A stretch of DNA of 64,000 nucleotides from Posidonia oceanica (Eukaryota > Streptophyta > Magnoliopsida > Alismatales > Posidoniaceae), in contig JAZBRS010000020.1 in the NCBI GenBank assembly GCA_037176725.1, positions 55,766,001 through 55,830,000 on the forward strand, read 5' to 3'. Below, one piece after another: positions 39,304 through 49,885 of the stretch. Position 1 is the first letter of the stretch; each line of letters begins with the position of its first letter. The position numbers and the translations under genes are program-made. The notes beneath the pieces are model-generated. The model was not told where the DNA came from. It searched no databases and saw nothing but the letters and a program-made list of their open reading frames with translations.

Positions 39304-40612
39304 TGCTGACCTGGAGCGCGTGAGAACTGGGCTGCGACGGGTGTTCAAGCGGTGCTTCCTAAGAGGAGCTATCGTCGCAAGTGCGGATAGCTCGGAAAGG
39401 GAATGGTCGCGAATAGGTCGCAACAGGGGCGTCAACGAGGGTCGGTACTCAAGCTCTGGCAAAGGGAACTCGCTTACCGATCACGCTGATACAACAGAAA
39501 GAAATTAGGGTTAGAGACTAAGAGGATGAATGCAAATGAGTTAGTTAAATGGCATGAATGATATGCATGCTTTCTAGTATGCCCCCCTCACCTAACTAGT
39601 GTGTCCTAGTAAGGTTGTCTACTCCGGGTATCCCTGGATGTACGGGTTACCGACTCAGGTCAGAAAAAGTAGGTCCCCTGCCTAACTCCTGGCCCAAAGC
39701 TCAGGTAATGACAGGGTGGTGCGTTGGTGGCCTCTACCCCGCCAAAGCGTGGGTGGTACCCTCTACTAACACCGACACGACCCCCGGACAAGGAGGGGAC
39801 GGACCGACCAACTTATGCCACGCCCAAAGCAGTGGAACAAGAGGCCGGGACCGTCCTTCGCAGACTAGTAGGTGGACTCAGAGGAGAAGAATGCATGCCC
39901 TATATGATGCTTATGCAAATGATTAGAGTTTTTTATCTTGCGCATTTTATTAACCAAAGGGAGTGAAGGATTGTTTGCAGTCTCTAATTGCTCCTAGAAG
40001 TTCTTTTTACTTGCATTTTTTAGTTAACCATGGGGGAAGCAGACAAGTCTCTACTATCCTAAACATGGCAAGTGCAAAAGGGAAGAAAATCAGTCAAAAT
40101 GGCAAGCAACCATCATACAACACAACAAAAGGCATGTTCATGGCATGTGCGAGTGTTTGTGAATATGATGGTGAAAAAGAAACATTCATCAGGTCAAAAG
40201 GCATGTAAGCATAGTATGTGCGTGTGTAGTGACATAGCAAGAGTGTAAAAGAAGCATTCAACATCCAAAAAGCATGTATTTTAGCCAAACAAAGTATGTA
40301 GACATGCAATGTGCAAGAATTAAAGCAATAATAAGCAAGTAAGATTAAGTAAGGTAAAAGTAAGCGGACTGTAAAAGAAATATCAGCATAAGCAAGGCAA
40401 TAAGTAAATAAACAAGCAAATAAGCGAAGCCAAGCAAAAGAAAGCGCAAACCGAGGCGAAAGAGGTGCAAAACCTAAGCAAAGTGGCCATGAAGCGACTT
40501 GCTAGGAGTTTGCACAGAAAGGCGAGCAAAACAGGCAAAGAAGGCACACAAGGCAGACAAAGCTGCAAAACAGGCGAGCCGAAAAGCCAAGAGCGAAAAT
40601 CGGAGTCTATCA
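39304..40612 (-). other. 5' leader of element 1
   Basis: It contains no long ORF, so the extra ORF that typical Ogre elements carry here is missing. On the minus strand CTCTAACCCTAAT, a pyrimidine tract and TATCAG end at 39486, which looks like a branch point and 3' splice site. Just downstream is ATCGGTAAGCGAG, a donor-like word. The part from 39895 to 40610 has simple AAGCAA-type words shared with element 2. Confidence 0.65.
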
Positions 40613-40630
40613 TCCCCAGCAGAGTCGCCA
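40613..40630 (-). other. Primer binding site of element 1 (tRNA-Arg type)
   Basis: The minus strand reads TGGCGACTCTGCTGGGGA, one base inside the 5' LTR. It matches the element 2 PBS except at two adjacent positions in the acceptor stem, as expected for another tRNA-Arg isoacceptor. Confidence 0.87.
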
Positions 40631-40631
40631 C

Positions 40632-43600
40632 TGTAGCGATCCCGATCGGAATCAGGCTCGCTATTAGCGGCGATTGGATCCGAGGAAGAGGCTCAACTCG
40701 AAAACACTTAAAATCGAGGAGAAAAGGGAAAGATAAGACAAATCAGAGTCGCCACCATGTCTATTAACAGAAGACAAGGAAAACCGGGGGAAATGCGTGA
40801 ATTAACACGCAAAACCAAGCAAGAAATGCAAAGCAAAGCAATGCAAAGGGAAACAAATGCAAATACATGCAAATGAAATGACTCTAGCCTAGGATAAGGG
40901 CAATATGGTCATTGCGGGCCAAAAGACAGGGCAAGGACTCCTGTTACGTGCGGGGAAGGTGTTAGGCACCCCCGACACGCCCGAGAATCGGTCTTTCTAG
41001 GCTTACGCTCGCATACGCGGGGAAATGCAGGATTGAATGCCTATGTGCCTGAAAATGCCTAAATGAATGCTCAAGGAGTGCTCTAAGTGGGAAAATGCGA
41101 AGCAGGGAAGTAAACGTGCTCTCTGTGTGCTCAGCTACGCTGTCCGTGTTCCGAACCAGGCGAAGCCTAGCTCGTGAGAACTCCAGACAGTAAGCATCAT
41201 AGCCCTATATGCAAATGCAGACGAGAAAGCAAAACAGCGTCAAAATCATGCAATGCGATCGACATGCAGGAGAAAACGGCGTAAAACGTGCAAAACGAAG
41301 CGAGAAACAAGAACGCACGCAAATCGGTGCAAAAGAACAAAATCGGTGCGCAAAACAAGCGAAAAAAGCAAGGCGGTACGCGAAACGAGGCAAGAAAGCA
41401 GAATGGCACGCAAAACGGCGCAAAAAGAACGAAATCGGCACGTAAAACAAGCGAAAAACAAGACGGCACGCGAAACGAGGCAGGAAAGCAGAATGGCACG
41501 CAAAACAGTGCAAAAGAACAAAACCGGCAAGCAAAACGAGCAAAAAAGCAAGGCGGCACGCAAAACGAGACAACAAAACAGAATGGCACGCGAAACGGTG
41601 CAAAAAGACGATAACGGGCACGCGAAATGGTGCCAAAACAAGACGGGCGCGCAAAACAGTGCCAAAGACAAGGCGGGCACGCAAAACGGTGCCAAAACAG
41701 CGAAACAAAACCCCAGAAAAGCTATGCGAATGCAAATGCAGGGAAAAAGATCAGAAGAGGCTAAAAGGGGGGGCAAAACAGCATGTGTGTGAGAACAGAC
41801 ACTGTTCGGGGCCACGCAGAGTAGGTGTGAAGACCTACAAAGGGGAGAGTGAGCAAACGGAGGGATTACTGCCTCTTTGTGACCGTTTCCCACTAAACCG
41901 CTCCACGGTGTGTCTCGCACGCTGCCCAAAGCTCGCGATGCGATCGGATCGTGGAAAAGGGGGAAAAAGTCGCATTAAGTGGCAAATCCAGGGAAAACAC
42001 AACGCAAAACACACGGGGAAACGCGAAACGAGGATTGGAATTGATAGACAAGAAAGGGAGGTCCTATTCTACATGCTCAAAGAGACCGAAAGCGAAAACG
42101 AGGCAAACTATGCAAATGGCATGCGAATGAATGCAATGCAAAGGTTCAGGAGGGCATACCTGGAAATCCTGGGGTCTGATCTGAAATCTGCTTGGTCCAT
42201 GCTGAAGAGCGCTTCGCTGCGGTCGCCTGGGCAGCTTGTTTGGGAAGATCCAACGGCCGGATTGAAAGATATCGCAGCTTCAGGGCGGAAAGGCCAGAAC
42301 AGGAGAGAAGAACAGATCTAAGTGTTCAGGAGGTCCTAGGGGTGTGCAAAAGGGTCCTCCCAGGTGGATGGGAGCTGAGGGGGCTCTGGTGTGTGCGAAA
42401 GAAACTTAATGCAAAGCTACATGAATGCAAATGCATGCAAGATGCCAGAAAAGACAAGGAGGAAGACTTTTAGGAAAAAAAGGAGTTCAAATGCTATTTT
42501 AAAAAAGAAAAGGGGCTTAAATGCAAATTTTTGAAAAGGATGGGGCTTACAGGCAGGGATTCTGAGAACAGGAGGTGGCAGAGGGTAGTTTTGCAAAAAA
42601 TAGGCTTCAGAACACAGCTTTTAAAAGTTGGTATGCATCAGAGGAAGTTTTGAAAGCAAATGGCAAGCAGAATGCAATTTTTAAAAACATCAGGGGCTAA
42701 AATGCAATTTTTCCAGAAAACAGGGTCCTGGGGAGTCTGGGAATGCAAGTGGAGGGTCTATATGCAATTTTATAAGAATAGGAGCTAAGATGCAACTTTA
42801 GGGGCAAAACGGTCTTTTTACATGACTTTAAGAGGATGCAAGGACCTATATGTCATTTTTAAATCATGCAAGGGTCAAGTATGCAATTTTAGATGTAAAA
42901 TGTGTTCTGAAATCAAGGTCTGGGGACTGACATGCAATTTTTGGAAATACAAGGTTGAAAATGCAATACAATAAGCTAAGGTGCATGCAGAATGGTTACT
43001 ATACATTTAAAATGGACTTAGATGCAAAAATGAAAAAACAGAGGGACAGATGTGCAATGCAGCATGCAAAATGCGAAAATAAACCCTAAGTTCTACAGTG
43101 CATTGGACTAAGATACAAAAACAGAAACTGAGAAGGGCCCAGAACGCAATACAATAAGGCAAACTTACAGCATTTAAATTAAATAATCTACTGTAGGATT
43201 CAGATGCAAAAATTAAAAGCAGAGGGGCTAAGACATAAAAAGTTACAACTAAACAGCATAGTAAAAGGTCTGGAATGTAAATACGGAAAAGCAGAGATAA
43301 TTAAAGCAATTTAGCATGGTTTTAAATCACAACAAAGCAAGCATTAAACTGATTTGGACCTAAACGCAATATTAGAAACTTAATATAACATAAATGCAAT
43401 GTGAGGGAAAGTTGATAAGTTAGCAAAAAAAATGAAAATAAAGGAGAGGAAGGAGACTTACAGTGGAGGAGGCCGGAGCTCGCCGGCGGCTTCTCTGGAC
43501 CGGTGGAGGAAGGGCGACGCAAGGCGGCGGGGGTCTGGGAGGAACCGGCGGAGCGTCGGAGGCGGAGGAGGGGTGCGGCGGAGCGTCGGCGGCGGCGGGC

Positions 43601-46486
43601 GTGCGTGGAGAAGCCGCTGTCTTCGCAGCGCCGGCGACCGGTGCCGGAGAAGAAGGTAACTCCGGCGAGTGTTTGCGGGCGGCACAGGTGATGAAATCCC
43701 TCGGGAAAAAGCCGAGGAGCAAGAGGGCGACGAGGGGAATCCAGGGGAGGGTTTCTTCGGCCCTTACGCACGCCAGGAGAGTCCACCCACCTAGGTGACT
43801 TTCGGCCGGCCGGAGGAAGGTGGAGACGGCGGAGGACGGCGGCTGCTGGTGCGGGGGAGGCTTGGGGGCGTCTCCGGAGGTCCGAGGAGGATGACGGAGC
43901 TTCCAGAGGCGCATTCTACAGCCCGTGGCAAGATCTGGTTCAGCAGAGCTCCACCGGTGGAGGCCGAGGTGGACGTGGCGATATGCGGCACTCCAAGGCG
44001 AGGCGAAGGCACGGGCGGCTAGGTGGTTGCTCGGGGAGTGCGTGGGAGGAATCGGAAGTGGATTTCACTGAGTGTGGAGGAAGATATGGGTGTTTGAAGA
44101 TTTTGGCAAAAAAGAGGACCCAAGTGTTTGTAGTGGACTGTGAGGAGTGTGGGAGGTTTTAGGACGCGATTTTGGGTGGCTTGGGAAGGTGGTTGCTTGG
44201 TGAGTCTGATGGCAAAGTTCTGGGATTTTAGGAGGCTCGTGGTGGTGGATTTGCAATGAGGAAGGTCGTTCTGGAAGGTGTTGGGTGCTGAAGGGTTTGG
44301 AGCTCGATTCCGGGAAGGTTTCAAGGTGTTTTTCAGTTCTGGAAGAAGGGTGAGAGAGCTGGGAACTTGGTCTTTCCAGGTGTGAGCCAAAAAAGTCCCG
44401 TTGTGAAGGAAATGAAGCCGTTTTTATCTCCTCTCTCCCTACTGAAATTCAATGGTTTTTGGTCAAGGGGATGGGTTTCTGCCATCTTTGGCAGAGCATG
44501 GAGGGGGTTGCTGGTGTGGGTCGTCGGCCACAGGGTATGGGAGTGATGGAGGGAAGTCTTGGGTGTCAGGTGGAGGTTTGAAAAAGAAAAACCAATGAGG
44601 GAGAGGTCTGTCGTTTCTGTGAGAAGAGGAGAAGAAGAGAGGAAGAAGAAGAAGAAGGGAAGGAGGGAAAGAGGAGGGGAAGTGCATGGGCCGTGGGTTG
44701 TGGGCTTGAGAGAAAAAAAGAAATTAAGAAAGAAGGAAAGAAGGAGGGGAAGAGTTGAATGGGTTGGACCAAAAGAAAGGGGAGAAGGAAGAAAAAGAAA
44801 GAAAGAAGAGAAAGAAGAAGGAGAGGGAAAAGTGAGAAAATAAAATTAGGAAAAATAAATTAAAAATAAGTAAAAATACTAGAAAGGTTGTGTTGTGACT
44901 TAGGATTTTAATTAGATTTTTAGTGACTGTTTTTAGGTTAATTAGTGTGTTTTGGGCTTGATTAGGGTTTTATGGTTTTGTTTTGTTCTTAATTTGTTTT
45001 CCATTTGATTAAGTGTTTGTTAAATCTTTTTAAATTGTTTTAAAAATTGTGTTTTTCTTGTTGAGCATTTTAGGATGTTGATTAGGATTTTTTAGGATTT
45101 ATTTTTATATTAATCGGAATGGGTTTTGGGTTTTTAAGTCTTAGTCTTTTTAGGGTTTTTCTTTCTTAAGTCTTTTGGATTAGGCTTTTTTAATTTTTAT
45201 TTGCTGATTTTTCTTGATGTTTTTTAATTAGGTTTCTCTTGTTTGATTAAGAGTCTTCAAGTCTTTTTGATGTGTTCTTCACCTTTCTTAATTGAGTTCT
45301 CAAATTGTTTTCCTTAGGTTTGTTAAGTTAAGCTTTTTCTTTCATTAATTACTTATCTTAGTGTTCTTAATTGTTTCACTTCTTTTTTAGGGTTTATTTT
45401 TAATTCTTTTGGTAGGGTTTTTACTTTTGGTGGGTCTTGATTTTGTTTTAGTTTTTTCCTAGATTTTTCAGTATTTTATTTTGGTTTGTTTCGCATTTTT
45501 TAGCTTGCATGCTTGATTTTCTTTTTAGCTTGATTTAAGTAAGTTTAAGTTTTTAATTGCTTGCTTAATGTTTTTAATTTTTTTTTTTTAGGGTTCTGGT
45601 TTGTCTCTTTTATGTTTTGGAATTTTACAGATTTTTAGGGGTTTTTATGGGTTTTTGCAAAAGAAAGAAAAGGAAAAGAGAAGGAGGAAGAGAATGGAGA
45701 AAGGGAGAAATAAAAGGGAAAGAGATGAGTTGGAGGGAAATGATTTTTTAAAATTCAGAGAAAAGGCTAAAAATAAAATAAAAATAGGAATAAGATAGGG
45801 AAGGGATAGAAGCACAAAGGGGGCCCACAGCCAAGCCAGGGAAAGGGCAAAAAGGGGATGAAAAGGGAGATGATAATCAGGAGAGAGAGAGGAGAGAGAA
45901 AATGATAATCCTGGAGAGAGAAAAGGATAATTTGGGTGAAAGGAAGGCTTAGAGGTCTCGGAATGGGGTGGAAATTGGTGAGTGGGTAGTCTAGGGCTTA
46001 AGGTATTCGGTCTAAGGTTTTGGTTTGATTCTAAGAAGGTTTTGGAGGGGTTTCAAGGTGTAGAAAAAGGGGAAATTCACCTAGGTTTTCTAGGGTTTTT
46101 GGGAATGGGTTAGGTTTAGAAATTTCTAGGTTCTAGAGTAGGTTTGTTGAGTGGGTGTTGGTGGATTTTCCTATGGATTTTGGTCAAGTTTTGAGCTCGG
46201 GAAGGGGGGTAAAGGCTTAGGTCAAGTTGGCTGGTTATGAAGGGTAGAAAGGAGGGTTAGGGTTTGGTTTTGGCTTGGGTTTTGGATGGTTTCGGGGTAA
46301 GGTTTTGGGATGGTTTCGGGGTAAGGTTTTGGGGTTAGAAAATGGGTGTGGTTCTAGGTTTGGCTTTGAGGTTTGAGCTGGAGTTTTGATTTGGGAAGAA
46401 GGATGAAGAGGAATGTGCGATTTTGGGTTTTTCCTAGCCGCCAGAGAGGTCTGCCGATTCAGCCTTGTCGAAATGGGGTGTCAACA
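40632..46486 (-). repeat. Right (5') LTR of element 1, 5855 bp
   Basis: Near-identical to 18376-24231 with an offset of 22256 (22255 after a one-base indel near 46285). As the 5' LTR it should carry the active promoter. No convincing TATA box was found by eye. The same internal parts are present: PBS-like 13-mer (40744-40756), conserved block (40901-41006), GC-rich island (43436-44026). Confidence 0.96.
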
Positions 46487-46491
46487 TAGGG
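46487..46491. other. Right target-site duplication of element 1
   Basis: TAGGG, identical to 18371-18375. Confidence 0.93.
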
Positions 46492-48716
46492 TAGTTTAAT
46501 ATTGTGAATTACTAGATAGCCCTTGTAGGTAATTATGGTAGAATGATGATTAGGATAATAATTAGAATGGTATAAGGAATGCCTAAAATATATTAGTAAG
46601 ATTCCCTCGGTATTATGGTTAATATAAAAGACTATAGAACTTATAAATACTAAGTTCTCCCCTTAATGGTTTAGATGGCCACTAGGTTGATAATTAACCC
46701 TAGGTTGAGATTTGGCTCAGTGTTTGGTTGGTGTCCGGCCTTATAAGTCAAATGGGGCTTCGAGACTGTTGTTTCAGCCTTGTGTGTGGTGTTCCATGCA
46801 ATGTTTGGCGCGGTGTTTTGTGGTGTTTTGGTATGTGATTTTTAATGGTTTTTGAATGGCTTTTAAAAGGGTTTTTAAAAGGAAAGATGGATAAGGTTTT
46901 CAAATGATATTTAAAAGATTTCAAATGGTTTTCCAAAGGATGTTTTGGAAAGAAAATGCATTAGTTTTGCAATTGTTTTAGTAAGGTTTTCACTGTGGCT
47001 TTGGTTGTGGACCGAGACTTAAGTACCAGGCCAGCCTTACAGGGATGACTGATACCCTTGGGGTCGTAAGCTGCTTGCCAAGGTGAGGTACGAATGTTTG
47101 TTGTGAGCCAAGACTCCGAGGTGAGTGTAGCCTGGACCCAGGGGTGTGACTGCATTCCTTGAGAATGCGACTACATTCTGCGGTGTGTTAGACACGTCAC
47201 CGGTGTTGAGGTTGGTGGGCCAAGATATTTGGGGGTTGTGTTGTCTAAACCCAGGAGCGTGGCTACATTCCTTGGGAATGTGACTACTTTCCTCGGTGTG
47301 TCGGACACGCCACCTAGGTTGAGGTCTGTGGGGTCAAGGTGCCGATCATACCTAGCGTATCATGGCAGCAAACTCGGGAGGTATGATACTCTTGCGTAGT
47401 TGTCGTGATACCCTGGTTGTTATGGGTACCGAGACTTATGGGTGCTGGCTGAGCCAAGGAGTGAGGAGCCTCTAGTGGTTTAGAGCACTAAGTTTTGGAC
47501 ACTGATAGAGTGTACCCTGTGGTTTGTCCTTAATGGGGACAGCTTGCCCAGGTGGGGTGAGCGGCTTTCCCAGGTGGGGTTAGCCTTTTGAGGGTCCTTC
47601 TGGTGCGAGGACGCCGTGACAGGTAGACTCCTCCACAGGGTTGTTGTCTATGGTATTGCAATAAGTGTGGGAGTGAGTCCATGGCTACTGCTTGAGGCCA
47701 GTGTCGGCTGCTCGGACTCGAGTGACATGACACACAGGGGTCCTGCTGGGGAGGTTGTACTTCAGGACGGATAGGTGCGCCCTGTCCGTGGCAGTGTAGT
47801 GTGTTTCGATGGTTGCTTGTGGCCAGTGTGTGCTTGGTTGTGTTTGTGGCCACGCTAATGAGGCATAGGGCCTGCGCTAGTGACGAGCTATTGTGTTGTT
47901 TGTCCTGACTTAGGGAATCAGGCTCTTGTCAATAGTAGACCGTTTTTGCCTAGCGATGGCTCATTGTTGACTTTTGGTCCAGGAGGGACCGTGTGTTTTG
48001 CTGAGCGGAGTCTTAGTATTGTTTTGATTGCTGTGTGCCTATGAGGCATTGTTGTTTGGCCATTGAGGCCTTGTGTGGTTTGGCTTGGTGTTTGTGGTGT
48101 GTGCGTCCTGGATGCAATTGAGGCATTCAGACGCTGTTGGCTGTCTGGTCTACCCAATGAGGGCATGGGACCAGGCTGTGGGTTGGTTTTGTGGTTTGGG
48201 CTTGATTTGGCTAGTGTGGCCATTTCAAGTATGCCTATAAGATTTTTGAAAGAGCATGCATATGATTTTGAAGGAAAAGAGATAATGATTTCAAATGCAC
48301 GTTTTATTGGTTTTGTTGTTGGCTGGGCAATTTTATGCTGCCCTGTTGTGTTGTGGTGGCATCCAGGTAGGGTGCCCGTGTTTGTTTGCTATGGCGTGAT
48401 TATGCCAGCTCCCTTAGCATTGTTGGCTGAGTGGTTTAGGTGGGGTGTGTGCTGGGTGACCGTTTTGTCTGGTCACTCAAGTGTGCTTTCGGTTGCCTGT
48501 TTTTGCAGGTGTAGGATAGGTGTTGTTCGCTTGCTAGTGCACATAGGAGGAGTCATGCTGCCACACATCAGGGTTTCTGGGTAAGTGAGATAGTTTTTAT
48601 TTATTTCTGCTTTATTGCATTGTGAGAATTTAGCGTTGTAGTTCATAAATGTTAATAAAAGATAAAAATGAAAAATCTGGCTAGGTTGAGAGGTAGCAAC
48701 TGGGCGGGTCGTTACA
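46492..48716 (-). mobile_element. Probable Ty3/gypsy LTR, minus strand, left end unknown
   Basis: The right end on the minus strand reads TGTAACGACCCGCCCAG, a terminus common in plant gypsy (Tekay/Del-type) LTRs. The body is G/T-rich without a credible gene; a 173-aa ORF at 48063-48584 has no recognisable motif. A tandem duplication of about 114 bp lies at 47130-47345, containing ACCCAGG...GTGTGACTGCATTCCTT...GGACACG. Element 1 seems to have inserted into or beside this LTR, so its left end may lie before 18376. Confidence 0.45.
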
Positions 48717-49638
48717 CCTGGCATCCTCTACACAGCACAACAAATAAACAACAAGCAACAACAAACAATAGCAAAAATGAAGGGCACACATGGGTAGACA
48801 CCTACTACACCTTTCCCTCCCCGACAAAACACAAAACAACCAAACTCTCTTTTGGCAATTGTGAAAGGGATGTGAGTGAATCTTTTTTGCTTGGGAAATA
48901 TCTCTTAAAGTTGGGAATGGAATACTTAGATAAATGATGGGAATAAAGCTCTACGATGTGTGTTTTTTATGTGTAATAAGCTTGGAACACTTCTCTCTTC
49001 AACTTGGGTTTAGGAGGGGTCCTATTTATAGAAATAAACTTATTTAGACATGTGAAACACCTTCACTTTTCTCTCTAATCTTCATATACAACTACTGATT
49101 CGGTATGCCGAAATAATTCAGTCGACCGAAATTCTCAACGGTTGAATACTTCGGTAGACTGAAATGTTTCGGTGTGCCGAAGGTATTCTCGGTTGTGAGC
49201 CCATTTTCCAGATTTCGGTATATTGAAACAATTCATAGTTTTGAACTCTGTTTAGTCTTGATTTCAGTATACTGAAAATATTCAGTATGCCAAAATGCCC
49301 TGTTTTAGCCCTATAATGAATGTAATCAATGAATGATTTATTTTGGGCTATGGCTATTTTCCTAAGGCACTATAGGGGTGTTTGTGAGATTATTACAAGT
49401 TCCTATAATACAACTTATTATATTTACATGACTCTTTAATTACATAGAAATTTGGTCTCCAATCTTTAATTGATTTGACTTGAATTGCCTTGATCTTCCA
49501 TATCGATTTCTTTCTTTGCCAATTTCACCTTCTTCTTTTTCCAAAGTCCATGAGAACTCTTCCTTGACCTATTAAGAAGGTTAGCTCACAAATATGTTTT
49601 GTTATCATCAAAACCGATATGAGGCAATTTTGCCAACA
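48717..49638 (-). mobile_element. SIRE-like copia LTR, minus strand (3' LTR)
   Basis: On the minus strand the LTR starts TGTTGGCAAAATTGCC at 49638, directly after a PPT and a TTTGTCATCATCAAAAAGGA sequence, a hallmark of the 3' end of SIRE/Maximus copia elements. A TATA box (CTATAAATAG, minus strand, 49022-49031) lies about 610 bases into it. Palindromes TTCGGTATGCCGAA, TTCAGTCGACCGAA and relatives cluster at 49098-49200. The left boundary at 48717 is a guess based on the end of the neighbouring LTR. Confidence 0.6.
49022..49031 (-). promoter_or_regulatory. TATA box of the SIRE-like LTR
   Basis: CTATAAATAG on the minus strand, in a position that fits a copia U3/R boundary. Confidence 0.6.
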
Positions 49639-49885
49639 ATCTTCTCCTTTTTGATGATGACAAAAACCACAAATATATCAAAGTTATAGAAATGACTCTC
49701 CCTTGGAATATGCATAAAAGATATGTCAATAAAACCTCAATGCTCACCCTAACTATATGAGTCCAATATAAAATATAAAATCTAAGTTAACAACAAAAAA
49801 TTGCTTAATTAATGACTCATCCATCCTCTTATCTTACATTAACATGATAGGCTCAAAACATAGCTTTGGAAATACCTATCCCTAT
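49639..49885 (-). mobile_element. PPT and 3' internal remnant of the SIRE-like copia element
   Basis: AAAAAGGAGAAGAT on the minus strand (49639-49652) is the PPT. It is followed by GGTTTTTGTCATCATC-type sequence and an A/T-rich tract. No coding sequence remains before element 4 cuts in at 49886; the rest of this copia element would lie beyond the window. Confidence 0.65.

Larger units (their letters stand above)
18376..46486 (-). mobile_element. Element 1: complete 28.1-kb Ogre-like (Tat-lineage) Ty3/gypsy retrotransposon
   Basis: Two LTRs of 5856 and 5855 bp in direct orientation start TGTAGCGATC, end GTGTCAACA and are flanked by TAGGG duplications. By eye I counted about 25 substitutions and a net one-base indel between the LTRs, roughly 0.4%, so insertion is recent. 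Reading on the minus strand, the order is LTR, PBS, leader, gag, a single TAG, pol, a 400-aa ORF, tandem repeats, PPT, LTR. Integrase follows RNase H and there is no chromodomain. A second RNase H of the archaeal type places it in the Tat lineage. It lacks the ORF upstream of gag that typical Ogre elements carry. Confidence 0.96.

Noticed and set aside
48063..48584. 173-codon hydrophobic ORF
   Set aside because: It lies in G/T-rich LTR-like sequence, on the strand opposite to the inferred LTR, and its Val/Leu/Trp/Cys-rich translation is what such composition gives.
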